From Leptospira sp. GIMC2001 (GTDB taxonomy: Bacteria; Spirochaetota; Leptospiria; Leptospirales; Leptospiraceae): a stretch of 64,000 bases of DNA. A program made the translations under genes and the position numbers. Of this stretch, positions 8,950 through 18,320 are shown one piece after another. The notes beneath the pieces were generated by a model. It did no database searches. It had not been told where the DNA came from and saw only the letters and a list, made by a program, of their open reading frames with translations. The stretch is from NCBI RefSeq assembly GCF_028462125.1, contig NZ_CP115468.1:1126001-1190000 (forward strand). Reading direction: 5' to 3'. The stretch's first letter is position 1, and each line of letters starts with the position of its first letter.

Positions 8950-10779
8950 ATGGGAAGAATCCAAGAGCTCAGTCCAGACCTCATTAACAAAATAGCTGCA
9001 GGTGAGGTCATTGAATCTTCTCATTCCGTAATTAAGGAACTCGTGGAAAATGCAATAGATGCGGGAGCCACAGAAGTAGTAGTTGAGACAAAAGGTTCTG
9101 GATTAGAACTCATTCTCATTCGAGACAATGGCTCAGGAATTCCTGAATCTGATTTAGAACTTGCTGTAACTAGACATGCAACGTCAAAGATTGTAGAACT
9201 CAATGATTTAGATTCACTATTAACTTACGGATTTCGTGGAGAAGCACTCGCCTCCATTGCATCCGTATCCAAGATGAGTCTTGAAAGTGGAATTGCAAAT
9301 GAACGATTTGCTTATCGAATCGAAATGGATCTTGGAGCAAATATTAGCAAAACTCCGATTCCACATTTTCAAGGAACCAAGATTGAGATTCGAGATTTAT
9401 TTTACAATACGCCAGTTAGGCGAAAGTTCCTAAAATCAGAACTATCCGAAGACAGAAAGAATAAATCTAGAATTCAAGTATCCGCATTAACAAGACCAGA
9501 TGTTTGTTTTCGTTTTGTCCAAAATGAAAAGGAAGTTTACCGTTTTGTAAGTGAGTCTTTGTATGAGAGAATCATTTCTATATTTGGAGAAAACCTACGA
9601 GATCATTTGATACCCATAGAACATGAGAAAAATGGTTTAAAGGTCAATGGATTTATTAGCGATCCAGATTTCTATCGTTCGAATCGTTCGGGACAATTTT
9701 TCTTTGTGAATAACAGACCAATTGATATTAAGCATGGATCATTTCTGATAAAAAAATGCTATGATGAATTGCTTCCGCCAGGTGCCCATCCTTGGTGTTT
9801 TTTATATTTTGATATTGCACCAGATCGCATTGATGTCAATGTCCATCCGCAGAAGAGAGAGATTCGTTTTTTAGATGAAGAATTTTTCTCAGCTTTTTTT
9901 ATCAATGCAATCCAGAAACAACTTAGGTCATCAACTCCTGTAAGTTTTCTTGAGTTAAAGAAAAGGCTCTCTTCTCCGATCCGCTCCAATTCCAATTATA
10001 ATTTTTTCCAGAAGGGCAGTGCTATCGGCGCAAGCTTCAACTCCAACACATCTTTGAATGAAGGAATGTTTTCGCAGTCTACTCAAGATATTTTACATCG
10101 TGATTTATATCCAACTGCTTTGAAGAGAGAATCATTTGATTTATCGCAGACTGGTGCCGGAGTAAATTTGCATGAGTTAAGTGAGAATCCAAGAAAACAT
10201 TCTGAGTTCATACCCAAGAAGCATTATGGGATACTATTTGAAACATTTATATTGGCTGAAGCAGAGGACGGACTGTATATCATCGATCAACATACAGCAC
10301 ATGAAAGAATTCGTTATGAAGAAGTTTTGAATCGCCTCAAGCAGAAAAATTTTGGAATTCAACCACTCCTAACACCGATTCGCCTAGACTTGTCAGTTGA
10401 TGAAGCAGAAGAAATCCTAGGTCGTATTGATGCTTTCAAAGAATTGGGAATCAGTATTGAAGACTTCGGAGATGGAAGTTTGGTTGTTCGAGAAGTTCCT
10501 GGTTATATGGATTCAGGTTCCGAGAAGGATACAATATTGGATTTTCTCAATCGGAATTTACATCCTGATGTAGCAGAGCCCGAAATCTATGATCTAATGG
10601 CTAAATGTGTTGCTTGTCGTTCGGCGATTCGCAAAGGGGATCAAGTAAGTGATACGATCATTTCTGAGATTTTGAATCGATTGAGTTATTGTGAAAACCC
10701 ATCTCGTTGCCCACATGGTCGACCGACTCTGGTTCGTATGACAAGAGATGACCTGGAAAGAATGTTCCATCGTAAGTGA
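8950..10779 (+). CDS. mutL: DNA mismatch repair protein MutL
   Basis: 609-residue MutL. The GHKL ATPase domain shows INKIAAGEV, the catalytic glutamate and N-box ([13 protein letters not shown]30/N34), DNGSGIP and [14 protein letters not shown]. The C-terminal part carries [13 protein letters not shown], which fits the endonuclease motif DQHA(X)2E(X)4E with Thr for Ala, together with [10 protein letters not shown] and CPHGRPT. It therefore looks like a nicking-competent MutL as in MutH-less bacteria. A variable linker (about residues 310-420) joins the domains. The ATG at 8950 is used; an overlapping ATG at 8946 is out of frame. mutS is not in the window. Confidence 0.96.
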   Translation: MGRIQELSPDLINKIAAGEVIESSHSVIKELVENAIDAGATEVVVETKGSGLELILIRDNGSGIPESDLELAVTRHATSKIVELNDLDSLLTYGFRGEALASIASVSKMSLESGIANERFAYRIEMDLGANISKTPIPHFQGTKIEIRDLFYNTPVRRKFLKSELSEDRKNKSRIQVSALTRPDVCFRFVQNEKEVYRFVSESLYERIISIFGENLRDHLIPIEHEKNGLKVNGFISDPDFYRSNRSGQFFFVNNRPIDIKHGSFLIKKCYDELLPPGAHPWCFLYFDIAPDRIDVNVHPQKREIRFLDEEFFSAFFINAIQKQLRSSTPVSFLELKKRLSSPIRSNSNYNFFQKGSAIGASFNSNTSLNEGMFSQSTQDILHRDLYPTALKRESFDLSQTGAGVNLHELSENPRKHSEFIPKKHYGILFETFILAEAEDGLYIIDQHTAHERIRYEEVLNRLKQKNFGIQPLLTPIRLDLSVDEAEEILGRIDAFKELGISIEDFGDGSLVVREVPGYMDSGSEKDTILDFLNRNLHPDVAEPEIYDLMAKCVACRSAIRKGDQVSDTIISEILNRLSYCENPSRCPHGRPTLVRMTRDDLERMFHRK

Positions 10780-10909
10780 TCCCTTTTTTTGAACCGAATT
10801 CTATGTCCAATATCTGGATAAAAATTTTCTATCCTTCCAATTATAAAATTTAATACTGTCCTCGGATACCCGAATGAGCAAAAATATATTAGCTAAGAAA
10901 GGAATGACG

Positions 10910-11482
10910 ATGAGGGAGAAAGAAATCATTCTCCTTCAGAAAATCAAAAGTGGGGATCAATCTGCTTACATGATATTGGTGAATCCATACCGAGAGAGAC
11001 TGTTCCGAAAGGCAGTTTCCATGGTAAAAGATTCAGACGATGCTGAAGACATTGTGCAAGATGCCCTAATTTCTGGTTATAAGTCGATTCAAAACTTTCG
11101 CGCGGAGGCTGGTGTTTATACCTGGCTTTATAGAATCGTTGTAAATAAATCCAAAGACCTACTCGCCAAGAAGAAAAGAGGGCGAGAGAAGCCCATGGAT
11201 GACAACCAAGACAATCAATTTATTGACGAACGTCTTGGTTACGAAAAAAAATTGGAACTTTTTGAAGAATCCAAGTATCTAAAGGACAAGATTGATGCTT
11301 TGGAAGATATCTACAAGCAGGTCATAGAGCTTCGTTACTTCGAAGAGATGTCCTACTCGCAGATTGCCGAGGTTCTAGAATGCAACATCGGGACGGTTAA
11401 GAGCCGACTCTTTAAAGCTAAGGAATTTTTGAAGCATTCTATTTTGCAGGACGAGAAAGGAGAAGGATACTTTGGCTCTTGA
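10910..11482 (+). CDS. ECF-type RNA polymerase sigma factor
   Basis: About 190-residue sigma-70 family protein of the ECF group. Region 2 contains DAEDIVQDALISGYKSIQNFRAEA, a recognisable sigma-2 core helix and -10 recognition segment; region 4 ends with SYSQIAEVLECNIGTVKSRLFKAK, the helix-turn-helix for the -35 element. Regions 1.1 and 3 are absent. Three in-frame ATGs exist (10874, 10904, 10910); I chose 10910 because AAAGGA lies seven bases before it, while 10874 has no Shine-Dalgarno. The gene's last codons overlap the TTG start of the downstream membrane protein, an arrangement common for sigma/anti-sigma pairs. Confidence 0.85.
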   Translation: MREKEIILLQKIKSGDQSAYMILVNPYRERLFRKAVSMVKDSDDAEDIVQDALISGYKSIQNFRAEAGVYTWLYRIVVNKSKDLLAKKKRGREKPMDDNQDNQFIDERLGYEKKLELFEESKYLKDKIDALEDIYKQVIELRYFEEMSYSQIAEVLECNIGTVKSRLFKAKEFLKHSILQDEKGEGYFGS

Positions 11483-12029
11483 ATTAAATATACTAACACG
11501 TTTGCGCGAGCTTATATCGCGAGAAGAGAAATCAGAAGATTTGGTTTTGGAACATAAACTGGTCGACTTGTTTAGCCAGCTTCGCAAATGGGAAGACAGC
11601 AATGCTCCAAAATTATCGGTTGCATTCGATGAGAGAGTTCTTGCCCATCTAAAAACCGTAGAAATTGACAATCCTTCTTGGAAGGAAAAAGTTCTTCCGT
11701 ATTTGCTCGAAAATAAGCCAATGCAATACGGTCTGTCTGTTGCAATGGCGTCAGTATTGGCTGTTGTTTTGATTTCTCGTAGCGCGTCTCCTGTTACAGA
11801 AACCATTGCTGAATCAGCTGGTGTGATCATTGAGAACACATCCTACTTGGATAGACCATCTTCGATCGAGTATGCTGACTCTTATCACAAGAGAGTATTT
11901 TTGGATCAAGTGAAGCAAGATCCGAAAAGCTTAGAGACACTCAATCGGTTGGAGAACTATTATATCTCCACTGGAAGAAAGAGTGTTGCCTCTGAGATTC
12001 GCACGATCATAGAAGAAGCAAGTCGTTAA
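11472..12029 (+). CDS. putative anti-sigma factor, single-pass membrane protein
   Basis: 185 residues with a polar N-terminal domain, one membrane helix around residues 78-97 (YGLSVAMASVLAVVLIS) and a C-terminal tail. It begins at a TTG at 11472 preceded by AAGGAGAAGGATA and overlaps the sigma gene by 11 bp, so translation is probably coupled. No zinc-binding HxxxCxxC motif of classic ZAS anti-sigma factors is visible, and sequence similarity alone does not prove the role. The assignment rests on gene order, topology and coupling. Its 3' end overlaps the convergent TPR gene by 23 bp. Confidence 0.6.
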   Translation: MALELNILTRLRELISREEKSEDLVLEHKLVDLFSQLRKWEDSNAPKLSVAFDERVLAHLKTVEIDNPSWKEKVLPYLLENKPMQYGLSVAMASVLAVVLISRSASPVTETIAESAGVIIENTSYLDRPSSIEYADSYHKRVFLDQVKQDPKSLETLNRLENYYISTGRKSVASEIRTIIEEASR

Positions 12030-12930
12030 TAGCCTCTTTTGAGTCCGCCAGGATTTTTCTTACAAAAGAAATTTCCTGGGGATAGACTTTATCACTAAAT
12101 TTTTCCAACACAACCGAACCAATCATCACAATTTTTAAGTTCAATTTGTTCGCAAATTTCCCTTGAATATTATTTTTCGAGTCTTGAAGTCTTTGCAATT
12201 GGTTTAGATAATAGTCTAGATCAGAGTTGGTCGCAGGAATGGAATTAGCAAATACCCCAGCCAATTGACAAGATACTGGAAGAAGATGGGATATATATTC
12301 TTGATCTACGCCTGATCTTCGAAGTCTTTCTAAATGAATTTTTATCGGTTCCCAAATAATATTCTCAGATCGAAAGCGAGTTGGATCATCCAGAAATGCG
12401 CGCTTGTACAATTCTTTTCCTTCGTCTAGGCGACCAACACCGATGAGACATTCAGCACGCAGAAAACTTAAATCTGAAGATTGGTGGTCTAGATTTCCTG
12501 AATATTCTAATAATTCTAAAGCCTTAGCAAAATTGCCCAATCGAATGAAGCAGATAACTAGACCGCGGAGAGTCTCGCCATCGACACCGTTCCAGCCTTC
12601 CAGACGAAAGCTGATTCCGAGATGATGGGATGCTTCTTCAAGAACACATTGTAGAGTAGCAGTGTATGCTTCTTCTCGAGGAATTCTGCGGTTGATAATC
12701 TCATTTTCAAAATCATCTAAATATCTAAGAATTGCCTTACCTCGATCTTTGCCTTCTCTAAGACTCATGAGATGATCGATTTTGTTATCCCAATAACTTG
12801 CGATAAAGTAGGAGTTGATCCAATCTAGATTGTCGGGGTTCTGATCTAGAAGTTGGGAGAATAGATGCCTTGCTTTCTCGAATTCACCTTCGCGTAGAAA
12901 AAAATAAGCTTCATCCAGATTGCCATTCAT
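12007..12930 (-). CDS. tetratricopeptide-repeat protein, cytoplasmic
   Basis: 307 residues without a signal peptide. The N-terminus is a TPR-like pair of helices (AYFFLREGEFEKARHLFSQLLDQNP), and further repeats occur around residues 130-190 (CFIRLGNFAKALELLEYSGN; LRAECLIGVGRLDEGKELYKRAFLDDP). TPR proteins serve as protein-binding scaffolds; nothing indicates the partner. ATG start at 12930. It overlaps the tail of the putative anti-sigma gene on the opposite strand, so transcripts are antisense at the ends. The 234 bp upstream (12931-13164) hold no other gene that I can support, only the divergent promoters. Confidence 0.7.
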   Translation of the reverse strand: MNGNLDEAYFFLREGEFEKARHLFSQLLDQNPDNLDWINSYFIASYWDNKIDHLMSLREGKDRGKAILRYLDDFENEIINRRIPREEAYTATLQCVLEEASHHLGISFRLEGWNGVDGETLRGLVICFIRLGNFAKALELLEYSGNLDHQSSDLSFLRAECLIGVGRLDEGKELYKRAFLDDPTRFRSENIIWEPIKIHLERLRRSGVDQEYISHLLPVSCQLAGVFANSIPATNSDLDYYLNQLQRLQDSKNNIQGKFANKLNLKIVMIGSVVLEKFSDKVYPQEISFVRKILADSKEAINDLLLL

Positions 12931-13164
12931 GTATAATATAAAGACTAGTGTTTAGAATTCTTGCCTGAGCAGTTCAAAAAAATGGATTCTTACCGTTTCC
13001 AGATACGATCCAATAAAAAAATACATATCCAAATTGTAATTTATTACCATTCTAAATGAGTTGTTCCTGTTTTAGCTATAGATAGTTTATTTCCTGTTCG
13101 GACCTAGGTCAAACAAAAAAGAATTGAAGCCCGATAAGTCAGCATTCAAAATGGGAGAAGCATC

Positions 13165-14037
13165 ATGACTCCCAAGAAGAAAATTGTAAAATCGCAATCT
13201 AAGAAGAAGGCTACTTCGCAACAAGATGTTTCTTCTAAAGGAAAAGTTGCAGCAAAGAAAAAAACTGCAGAAAATACTAAGTCGGCTTCTAAGACTAAAG
13301 CGATCCAGTCGAAGGATACAGTTACGAAAACGACTCCTGCGACCGAGAAAAGCTCCATACCTAAAAGTTCGGATTCTAAGATATCCAAATCATTTTCAGT
13401 AAAAAAAGCTAATGAACAATCCCAAAGTTTCGCACAAGATTCCTTTATATACGAAGATGATCATTTACAAAAACCTATTTCCAATCCGAATCGAGACATC
13501 ATAAAGATTCTTATACGAAACCCTCATGAAGCATTCGTGTTTTGGAATATACTCCCATCTACTTATGCAAGAGCTGTAAATTTCTTTCATGCATCGGAAG
13601 ATCAGATTGGCTTGAAGATTGATATTGAATATCTTTCGGGCCAAGGCAAAAAACAATCTCAATCTATCCAATTACATCCACTGTCACAAAGTTATTTATT
13701 TCGATTTGATAAACCAGTTACTCATCTATCAGCAAATCTCTCAGCAATTCATGAAGGGATTGGTTTTCACTTATTTGATTGTGCTCCTGTTAGCTTACCC
13801 AGAGATGAATCATCCGATGTATGGGATGAAGATTGGGTAAATCCGGAATGGGTAAGAACAGGAATTTTGATAAAAGGCCAAGATGGCAAATATCGATTTG
13901 CTATGGCGAGTGAGCAGAGTGAGATTGATCCAGTGACTCGTGAGAAACTGAGATCTGCCCTTGAGCAGAGATTAGGTGGATCTTCTCCTTTTGGTTCTTC
14001 ATTTGGAAGTTCAACTTCCCAAGGATTTTCCAAATGA
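13165..14037 (+). CDS. DUF4912 domain protein with Lys/Ala/Ser-rich N-terminus
   Basis: 290 residues. The first about 80 residues are low-complexity, rich in Lys, Ser, Thr and Ala (histone-tail-like) and probably disordered. The rest is a DUF4912 domain (about 105-250): DIIKILIRNPHEAFVFWNI matches the family's aromatic start, which is thought to bind carbohydrate. ATG at 13165 with GGGAGAAG nine bases upstream. The stop overlaps the next start as ATGA, so this gene is translationally coupled to the GH57 branching enzyme. DUF4912 beside or fused to GH57 enzymes is a recurring arrangement, supporting a role in glycogen or alpha-glucan handling. Confidence 0.8.
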   Translation: MTPKKKIVKSQSKKKATSQQDVSSKGKVAAKKKTAENTKSASKTKAIQSKDTVTKTTPATEKSSIPKSSDSKISKSFSVKKANEQSQSFAQDSFIYEDDHLQKPISNPNRDIIKILIRNPHEAFVFWNILPSTYARAVNFFHASEDQIGLKIDIEYLSGQGKKQSQSIQLHPLSQSYLFRFDKPVTHLSANLSAIHEGIGFHLFDCAPVSLPRDESSDVWDEDWVNPEWVRTGILIKGQDGKYRFAMASEQSEIDPVTREKLRSALEQRLGGSSPFGSSFGSSTSQGFSK

Positions 14038-15620
14038 CACCGATTGGTAATTTACTTTTTGTTCTGCATGCCCATCTACCGTTCGTTCGTCATCCTGGAT
14101 ACAAGCGTCCATTTATAGAAGAGAACTGGCTTAATGAGGCAATTTTGGAAACCTATATTCCGCTTCTAAGAGTTTTTGAGAATTTAAAAAAGGACGGAGT
14201 CTACTTTCGAGTGACTATGTCTTTTTCGCCTACTCTTACTTCTATGCTCACAGATCCTTATCTCCAAGATAAATTTCGATCCTTTATTCGGAATTTAATT
14301 CAATTGGCAGAAAAGGAAGCAAGTCGCACAGATTACGATCCTCATCTGAACTATCTATCCAAAAGATATCTAGAGCATTTCGTAGATACAGAACGTATTT
14401 TCGAAGAGTGCGGTGGAGATTTAACTATTGCTTTTCGTAAATTTCTAGAAGAAGGAAGTTTAGAAATCATTACTTGCCCAGCAACACATGGATTTCTTCC
14501 TTTTATGGAAAGCGAACCGTCGGCTGTTCGAGCGCAGATAAGGAATGGAAGAAGATCTCACCGTAGAGTCTGGGGTCGCGATCCAAAAGGAATATGGCTT
14601 TCTGAATGTGGATATTTTAAAGGTTTAGAAAAATTCTTAGCTGATGAAGGAATTCGATATTTCTTTGTAGATTCGCACGGAATCGAACATTCTGTACCCA
14701 AACCATTGTTTGGAGTTCATGCTCCAGTTGAAGTTGGTTCAGGTGTATTTGCTTTTGGGCGAGATCAAGAAAGTTCGAGACAAGTCTGGAGTGCTCAAGA
14801 TGGCTATCCTGGAGATTTCCGATATCGTGAATACTATCGAGATATTGGACATGATTTAGATTATAATTATATAAACCATTTTCTCAATTCCGATGGAATT
14901 CGAATCAATACTGGAATTAAATATTACCAGATTACTGGCAAAAAACAAGATAAACAATACTATAACCCTGATGCTGCGATGGAAGCGTGTGGATTACATG
15001 CTACGGATTTTTTAAATAGAAGAATCGAACAAGCAAAACAATTCCATTCAGAATTTGGACAACCTGCCATAATCGTTAGTCCATATGATGCAGAATTGTT
15101 TGGCCATTGGTGGTATGAAGGTCCACAATTTATTGAATTTTTATTCAAGAAAATCCATTTTGATCAGACTTCTATAAAACCGATTCACGCGATGGAGACT
15201 CCAGGAGTAATTCCGAGGATTCAAAGTGTTGGTATGTCGATGTCAAGTTGGGGCGAAAATGGATATGGAGATGTATGGCTCAACCCAACAAACGATTGGA
15301 TATATCCACATTTATTGTCCTGTGCGATTGATATGCATGAGATGGCAAACATTTACAAATCAACGGAAGATGCCTGGGAAATTCGTGTGTTGAAGCAAAT
15401 GGGTCGAGAGCTATTGCTTGCGCAAAGTTCAGATTGGGCTTTTATTATGAAGACTGGAACCATGGTTGACTATGCAGTTCGTCGAACCAATGTTCATGTG
15501 AACTGCTTTCAAAGTCTCAAAGCTGTGCTAATGCGAAAAGATGAGCAAGATCCAATTCTTGAGAGGACAGAATTGGAGCATAATATATTTCCAGATATTG
15601 ATTTTAAGGACTGGTTGTAA
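14034..15620 (+). CDS. GH57 family 1,4-alpha-glucan branching enzyme (DUF1957)
   Basis: 528-residue GH57/DUF1957 protein. The N-terminal FVLHAHLPFVRHPG and NWLNEAILETYIPLL are typical. The nucleophile is Glu191 in WLSECGY, and the acid/base Asp352 lies in SPYDAELFGHWW, matching the pair reported for archaeal GH57 branching enzymes. The family cleaves alpha-1,4 linkages and makes alpha-1,6 branches in glycogen-like glucans. Length is normal and the C-terminal helical domain (about 420-528) is present. Starts at the ATG overlapping the DUF4912 stop. A few bases overlap the convergent gene at the 3' end. Cytoplasmic. Confidence 0.92.
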   Translation: MTPIGNLLFVLHAHLPFVRHPGYKRPFIEENWLNEAILETYIPLLRVFENLKKDGVYFRVTMSFSPTLTSMLTDPYLQDKFRSFIRNLIQLAEKEASRTDYDPHLNYLSKRYLEHFVDTERIFEECGGDLTIAFRKFLEEGSLEIITCPATHGFLPFMESEPSAVRAQIRNGRRSHRRVWGRDPKGIWLSECGYFKGLEKFLADEGIRYFFVDSHGIEHSVPKPLFGVHAPVEVGSGVFAFGRDQESSRQVWSAQDGYPGDFRYREYYRDIGHDLDYNYINHFLNSDGIRINTGIKYYQITGKKQDKQYYNPDAAMEACGLHATDFLNRRIEQAKQFHSEFGQPAIIVSPYDAELFGHWWYEGPQFIEFLFKKIHFDQTSIKPIHAMETPGVIPRIQSVGMSMSSWGENGYGDVWLNPTNDWIYPHLLSCAIDMHEMANIYKSTEDAWEIRVLKQMGRELLLAQSSDWAFIMKTGTMVDYAVRRTNVHVNCFQSLKAVLMRKDEQDPILERTELEHNIFPDIDFKDWL

Positions 15621-16071
15621 GGTTCGTTAGTTGAACAACAGATCTTTCATCGCTTGGACAAGATTTCCAATTGGCAGACAACTCAATAGATGGATTGATA
15701 TTTCTATCTAAGTATCTGTAGATCTTTGCCGCTTGGGTAAAATGTGTTTTGGCTTTGCAATATTCTGAAACCCGGATCAAACTTCCTACGATCGCAAGAT
15801 GATTTCTTGCAGTTTCTTCGGACAGACTCATTCCCATTTCGTAACGGATTCCTAAAGCGACAGAAAGATCTTGAATGGATTCACGAAATTTACCAGTTTC
15901 TTGCAATTTCATTCCAGATAGGAAATGATTTTTTGCAGTTTCCATAGCTTTGGAAGCTCGTTCTTTCATGACGATTGATTTCGCTAGAATTTTGGCATCG
16001 ACCGAATCGTTCGCAGCCAATTCTGCTGAGAAAATAATCAATATGCTAATTAAAAAAATAAATCTTTTCAT
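15604..16071 (-). CDS. small exported TPR-like protein
   Basis: 155 residues starting with a typical signal peptide (KRFIFLISILIIFSAELAANDS; signal peptidase I site near AELAA|ND). The mature part consists of helix pairs of TPR type (AKNHFLSGMKLQETGKFRESIQDLSVALGI; SEYCKAKTHFTQAAKIYRYLD). Start at the ATG at 16071 because AAGGGG precedes it by six bases; an upstream in-frame ATG at 16089 would put charged residues ahead of the signal. Periplasmic location inferred. It diverges from rnpB across about 60 bp and slightly overlaps the end of the GH57 gene. No specific function recognised. Confidence 0.7.
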   Translation of the reverse strand: MKRFIFLISILIIFSAELAANDSVDAKILAKSIVMKERASKAMETAKNHFLSGMKLQETGKFRESIQDLSVALGIRYEMGMSLSEETARNHLAIVGSLIRVSEYCKAKTHFTQAAKIYRYLDRNINPSIELSANWKSCPSDERSVVQLTNLTTSP

Positions 16072-16135
16072 AAACTGCCCCTTACTCATCTATTCTAAGT
16101 ATTGCAGAAATCGTGCCAATTCGTCCAATGGTATT

Positions 16136-16612
16136 GGAAAGTCTCTGCTGGGCGACCGCTCGTTGGATACTCCATTTGCCATAGGACGCAAGTCTTAAGG
16201 CTTGGAATTGCAACGGGAGGAAAGTCCGGACACAAGGAAACCATCAGTCCAGGTAATGCCTGGTTCTTTGTTGGAAAATCACTTCTGGGTTTACCTGGTT
16301 TTGATTGACCCTCAAGGAAGGAAAGTGCCACAGAAAATATACCGCTCAAGCACCATTTTACGCTCGCAAGCGGTATCCCCGTTAACGAGCTAAATGGTGC
16401 TGGGTAAGGGTGAAATGGCGAGGTAAGAGCTCACCGCTTCGATCGTAAGAAAGAGGGCATGGTAAACCCACTGTAGTGCAATCCCAAGTAAACGGCCGTT
16501 TGTAGCAGGTTTCGCGAGGCCTTAGGGTAGGGAGCATGTCTTGGAAATTCATTTCCAAGCTAGATAAATGGTCGCCCACGACAGAATCCGGCTTATAGGT
16601 AGAGACTTTCCG
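16136..16612 (+). ncRNA. rnpB: RNase P RNA (bacterial type A)
   Basis: The catalytic RNA that matures tRNA 5' ends. Conserved blocks are plain: GGAGGAAAGTCCGGAC at 16215-16230 (CR I, P4 5' strand), AGGAAAGTGCCACAGAAA at about 16316-16334 (CR II-III), AGGGTGAAATGGCGAGG near 16408, GGTAAACCC near 16461, AAATGGTCGCCCACGACAG near 16566 and ACAGAATCCGGCTTA at 16581-16595 (CR V, P4 3' strand). P1 is formed by GGAAAGTCTC (16136-16145) with GAGACTTTCC (16602-16611), which sets both ends. Length about 477 nt, a little over the usual size through extended P12-region helices. A T-run follows directly. Open frames within it on either strand are not genes. Confidence 0.96.
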
Positions 16613-16620
16613 CTTTTTTT
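16602..16620 (+). terminator. rnpB 3' end T-run
   Basis: The 3' strand of P1 (16602-16611) is followed by GC and seven Ts (16614-16620), which together can act as an intrinsic terminator for rnpB. The NERD gene on the minus strand ends two bases further on. Confidence 0.45.
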
Positions 16621-16621
16621 A

Positions 16622-18244
16622 TTAATTATTTTTTTTCTTAAATAGTGTTACAAGTTGTTCACGAAGTTTTTCGGGAAATATGATGGAACATACGGATGTT
16701 GTTCTAGTTAAAGCATCATAGTAAGATTCAAAATACGCTGGGTCATTGAAATCACTAATGCCAATCAGAATGACAAATCTTGCTTCGCGACCATGAAATT
16801 CATGCAAGTCGGCAATTCTCACGGAACTATTTCCAGAATGACTTCTATTGATATGGTGATTTCCATTATAAGCAATCACGAGAGGCTGTCCGTTTTTGGT
16901 GGAATCATAATAATCAATAATTTTTTTTGTAAGATCGGGATTGAGAGAAAGTATCACAATTTCTTCTTGTTCTAGATCCAATTCACGGAGTCCGTATTGA
17001 ATAGACCAACTCAACTTTTGAAAGATTTCTTCTTCAGATTCAATCGTAACATAATGAATTCCTGTTATATCCGGAAGAAGACTCGGAATCACTTCCTTAC
17101 GTCCTAATATGCAGGCCTGCTCATATACTTTTCTAGGTGTGCGAATATTTTCTTTCCAGACAACTTCACGGTCAGCAATTCCTTTGAGTTGCGTTAAGGC
17201 TTCTTTATATTTTAAAATATCGATCGACTTATAAAAATCTCCAAATAACAGCCATTTGCCTGCACTCATTCCACCCTTGAGGATTGAATCAAGTTTAGAA
17301 ATAAAGTCTTGATTCAAATACTCTTCAGTGGAATCTAGAATTAAAAATTCGGATTTTTTGGTCAGTGTATCAAAATTGTTTTCATTTATAAAATGTACAA
17401 ATCGCCAATCTCGGAAACGAGAAAATCTATTGGCTAAGTAAGTGTTGCCGGTTATGAAAACTGTTTTGATTCGCTCCAATTCAAGACGGCGAGCTTGTTC
17501 TAAGGCTACAATTGTTTTACCACTGCCTGGAATTCCCAAAACAATTGTACGAGAGAATTTTTTTCTCCGAGACAAGAGTTCAAATTGTTCATGTGTAAGT
17601 GCAATCAATTTCTTTTGTTGGGAATTTAGACGTGAGTCGAAGTCTTCAACAAAGTTTAGGTTGACTTGGATTATCTCGTTTACATTTTTCATCTGTTCTT
17701 GACTGAGAGGAGGTAGGTTGGGATCTTCTAGATCTTTGATAATTTCTCGCATGGTAAGGTTTTTATTTTTTAATTTGGATTTACCTACAAAAAATTCCTT
17801 CTCTTTGTCAGGAACTGGAAAGTCCGATGGATCATTCTTTAGAAAAAATATACAAGATTTAAAATAGGCATCGGGAACAGGATCTTCAAACGAATTGTGA
17901 TTATTTAGAAATTCTCCAAGAATTTTTCTTCCTGATCGAATCTGATCAACAGGGCCTTTATAGGGTTTATTTTCTTGCTCTTCCCAATTCTTACTTCTTC
18001 GGTTGTAAAACTTCCAAGTAGAATCTCGATATCTCCATTTTCCATTTTTCAATTCTATGCAAAGAATCAATTTGGGAGTTACGACTATGAAGTCAATTTC
18101 TCGCATAGGAACATCTGGAGTTATAAATTTTACAGAATAATAGACTATTGCTTCACGACCCATTTCTTTTTTGAATCTGGCATGAAAGACGGACTCATTT
18201 GAGAAGTCCTTAGTATTCTTGGGATAATATTCTGGAAAAATCAT
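16622..18244 (-). CDS. NERD-domain nuclease/SF1-like helicase fusion
   Basis: 540 residues. The N-terminal NERD (nuclease-related) domain shows the PD-(D/E)XK-like core EIDFIVVTPKLILCIELKNG with Asp51, Glu64 and Lys66. A P-loop ATPase domain follows: QQKKLIALTHEQ (Q-motif-like), GIPGSGKT (Walker A, 237-244), FLILDSTEEYL (weak Walker B near 304) and, near the C-terminus, DLHEFHGREARFVILIGIS and YYDALTRTT, which match UvrD-type motifs V and VI. Predicted role: DNA or RNA unwinding with cleavage, in repair or mobile-element defence. The gene is single, between rnpB and a lipoprotein gene, with no toxin, methylase or integrase nearby. ATG at 18244. Confidence 0.82.
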   Translation of the reverse strand: MIFPEYYPKNTKDFSNESVFHARFKKEMGREAIVYYSVKFITPDVPMREIDFIVVTPKLILCIELKNGKWRYRDSTWKFYNRRSKNWEEQENKPYKGPVDQIRSGRKILGEFLNNHNSFEDPVPDAYFKSCIFFLKNDPSDFPVPDKEKEFFVGKSKLKNKNLTMREIIKDLEDPNLPPLSQEQMKNVNEIIQVNLNFVEDFDSRLNSQQKKLIALTHEQFELLSRRKKFSRTIVLGIPGSGKTIVALEQARRLELERIKTVFITGNTYLANRFSRFRDWRFVHFINENNFDTLTKKSEFLILDSTEEYLNQDFISKLDSILKGGMSAGKWLLFGDFYKSIDILKYKEALTQLKGIADREVVWKENIRTPRKVYEQACILGRKEVIPSLLPDITGIHYVTIESEEEIFQKLSWSIQYGLRELDLEQEEIVILSLNPDLTKKIIDYYDSTKNGQPLVIAYNGNHHINRSHSGNSSVRIADLHEFHGREARFVILIGISDFNDPAYFESYYDALTRTTSVCSIIFPEKLREQLVTLFKKKNN

Positions 18245-18320
18245 ATCTACTTATAAAATTCCTTCTTAATTTGAATAGTCTTTTCATTGACTGTCTATAT
18301 CCACATAGCATTTTGATTAT

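Noticed and set aside
11375..11839. Antisense frame across the sigma/anti-sigma genes
   Set aside because: The sense frames are supported by sigma motifs and a Shine-Dalgarno; the antisense has neither.
13101..13110. GACCTAGGTC palindrome before the DUF4912 gene
   Set aside because: Short, single and without a placed promoter, so it has no support as an operator.
16102..16579. Open frames on both strands within rnpB
   Set aside because: All conserved RNase P RNA blocks are present, so these frames are incidental.
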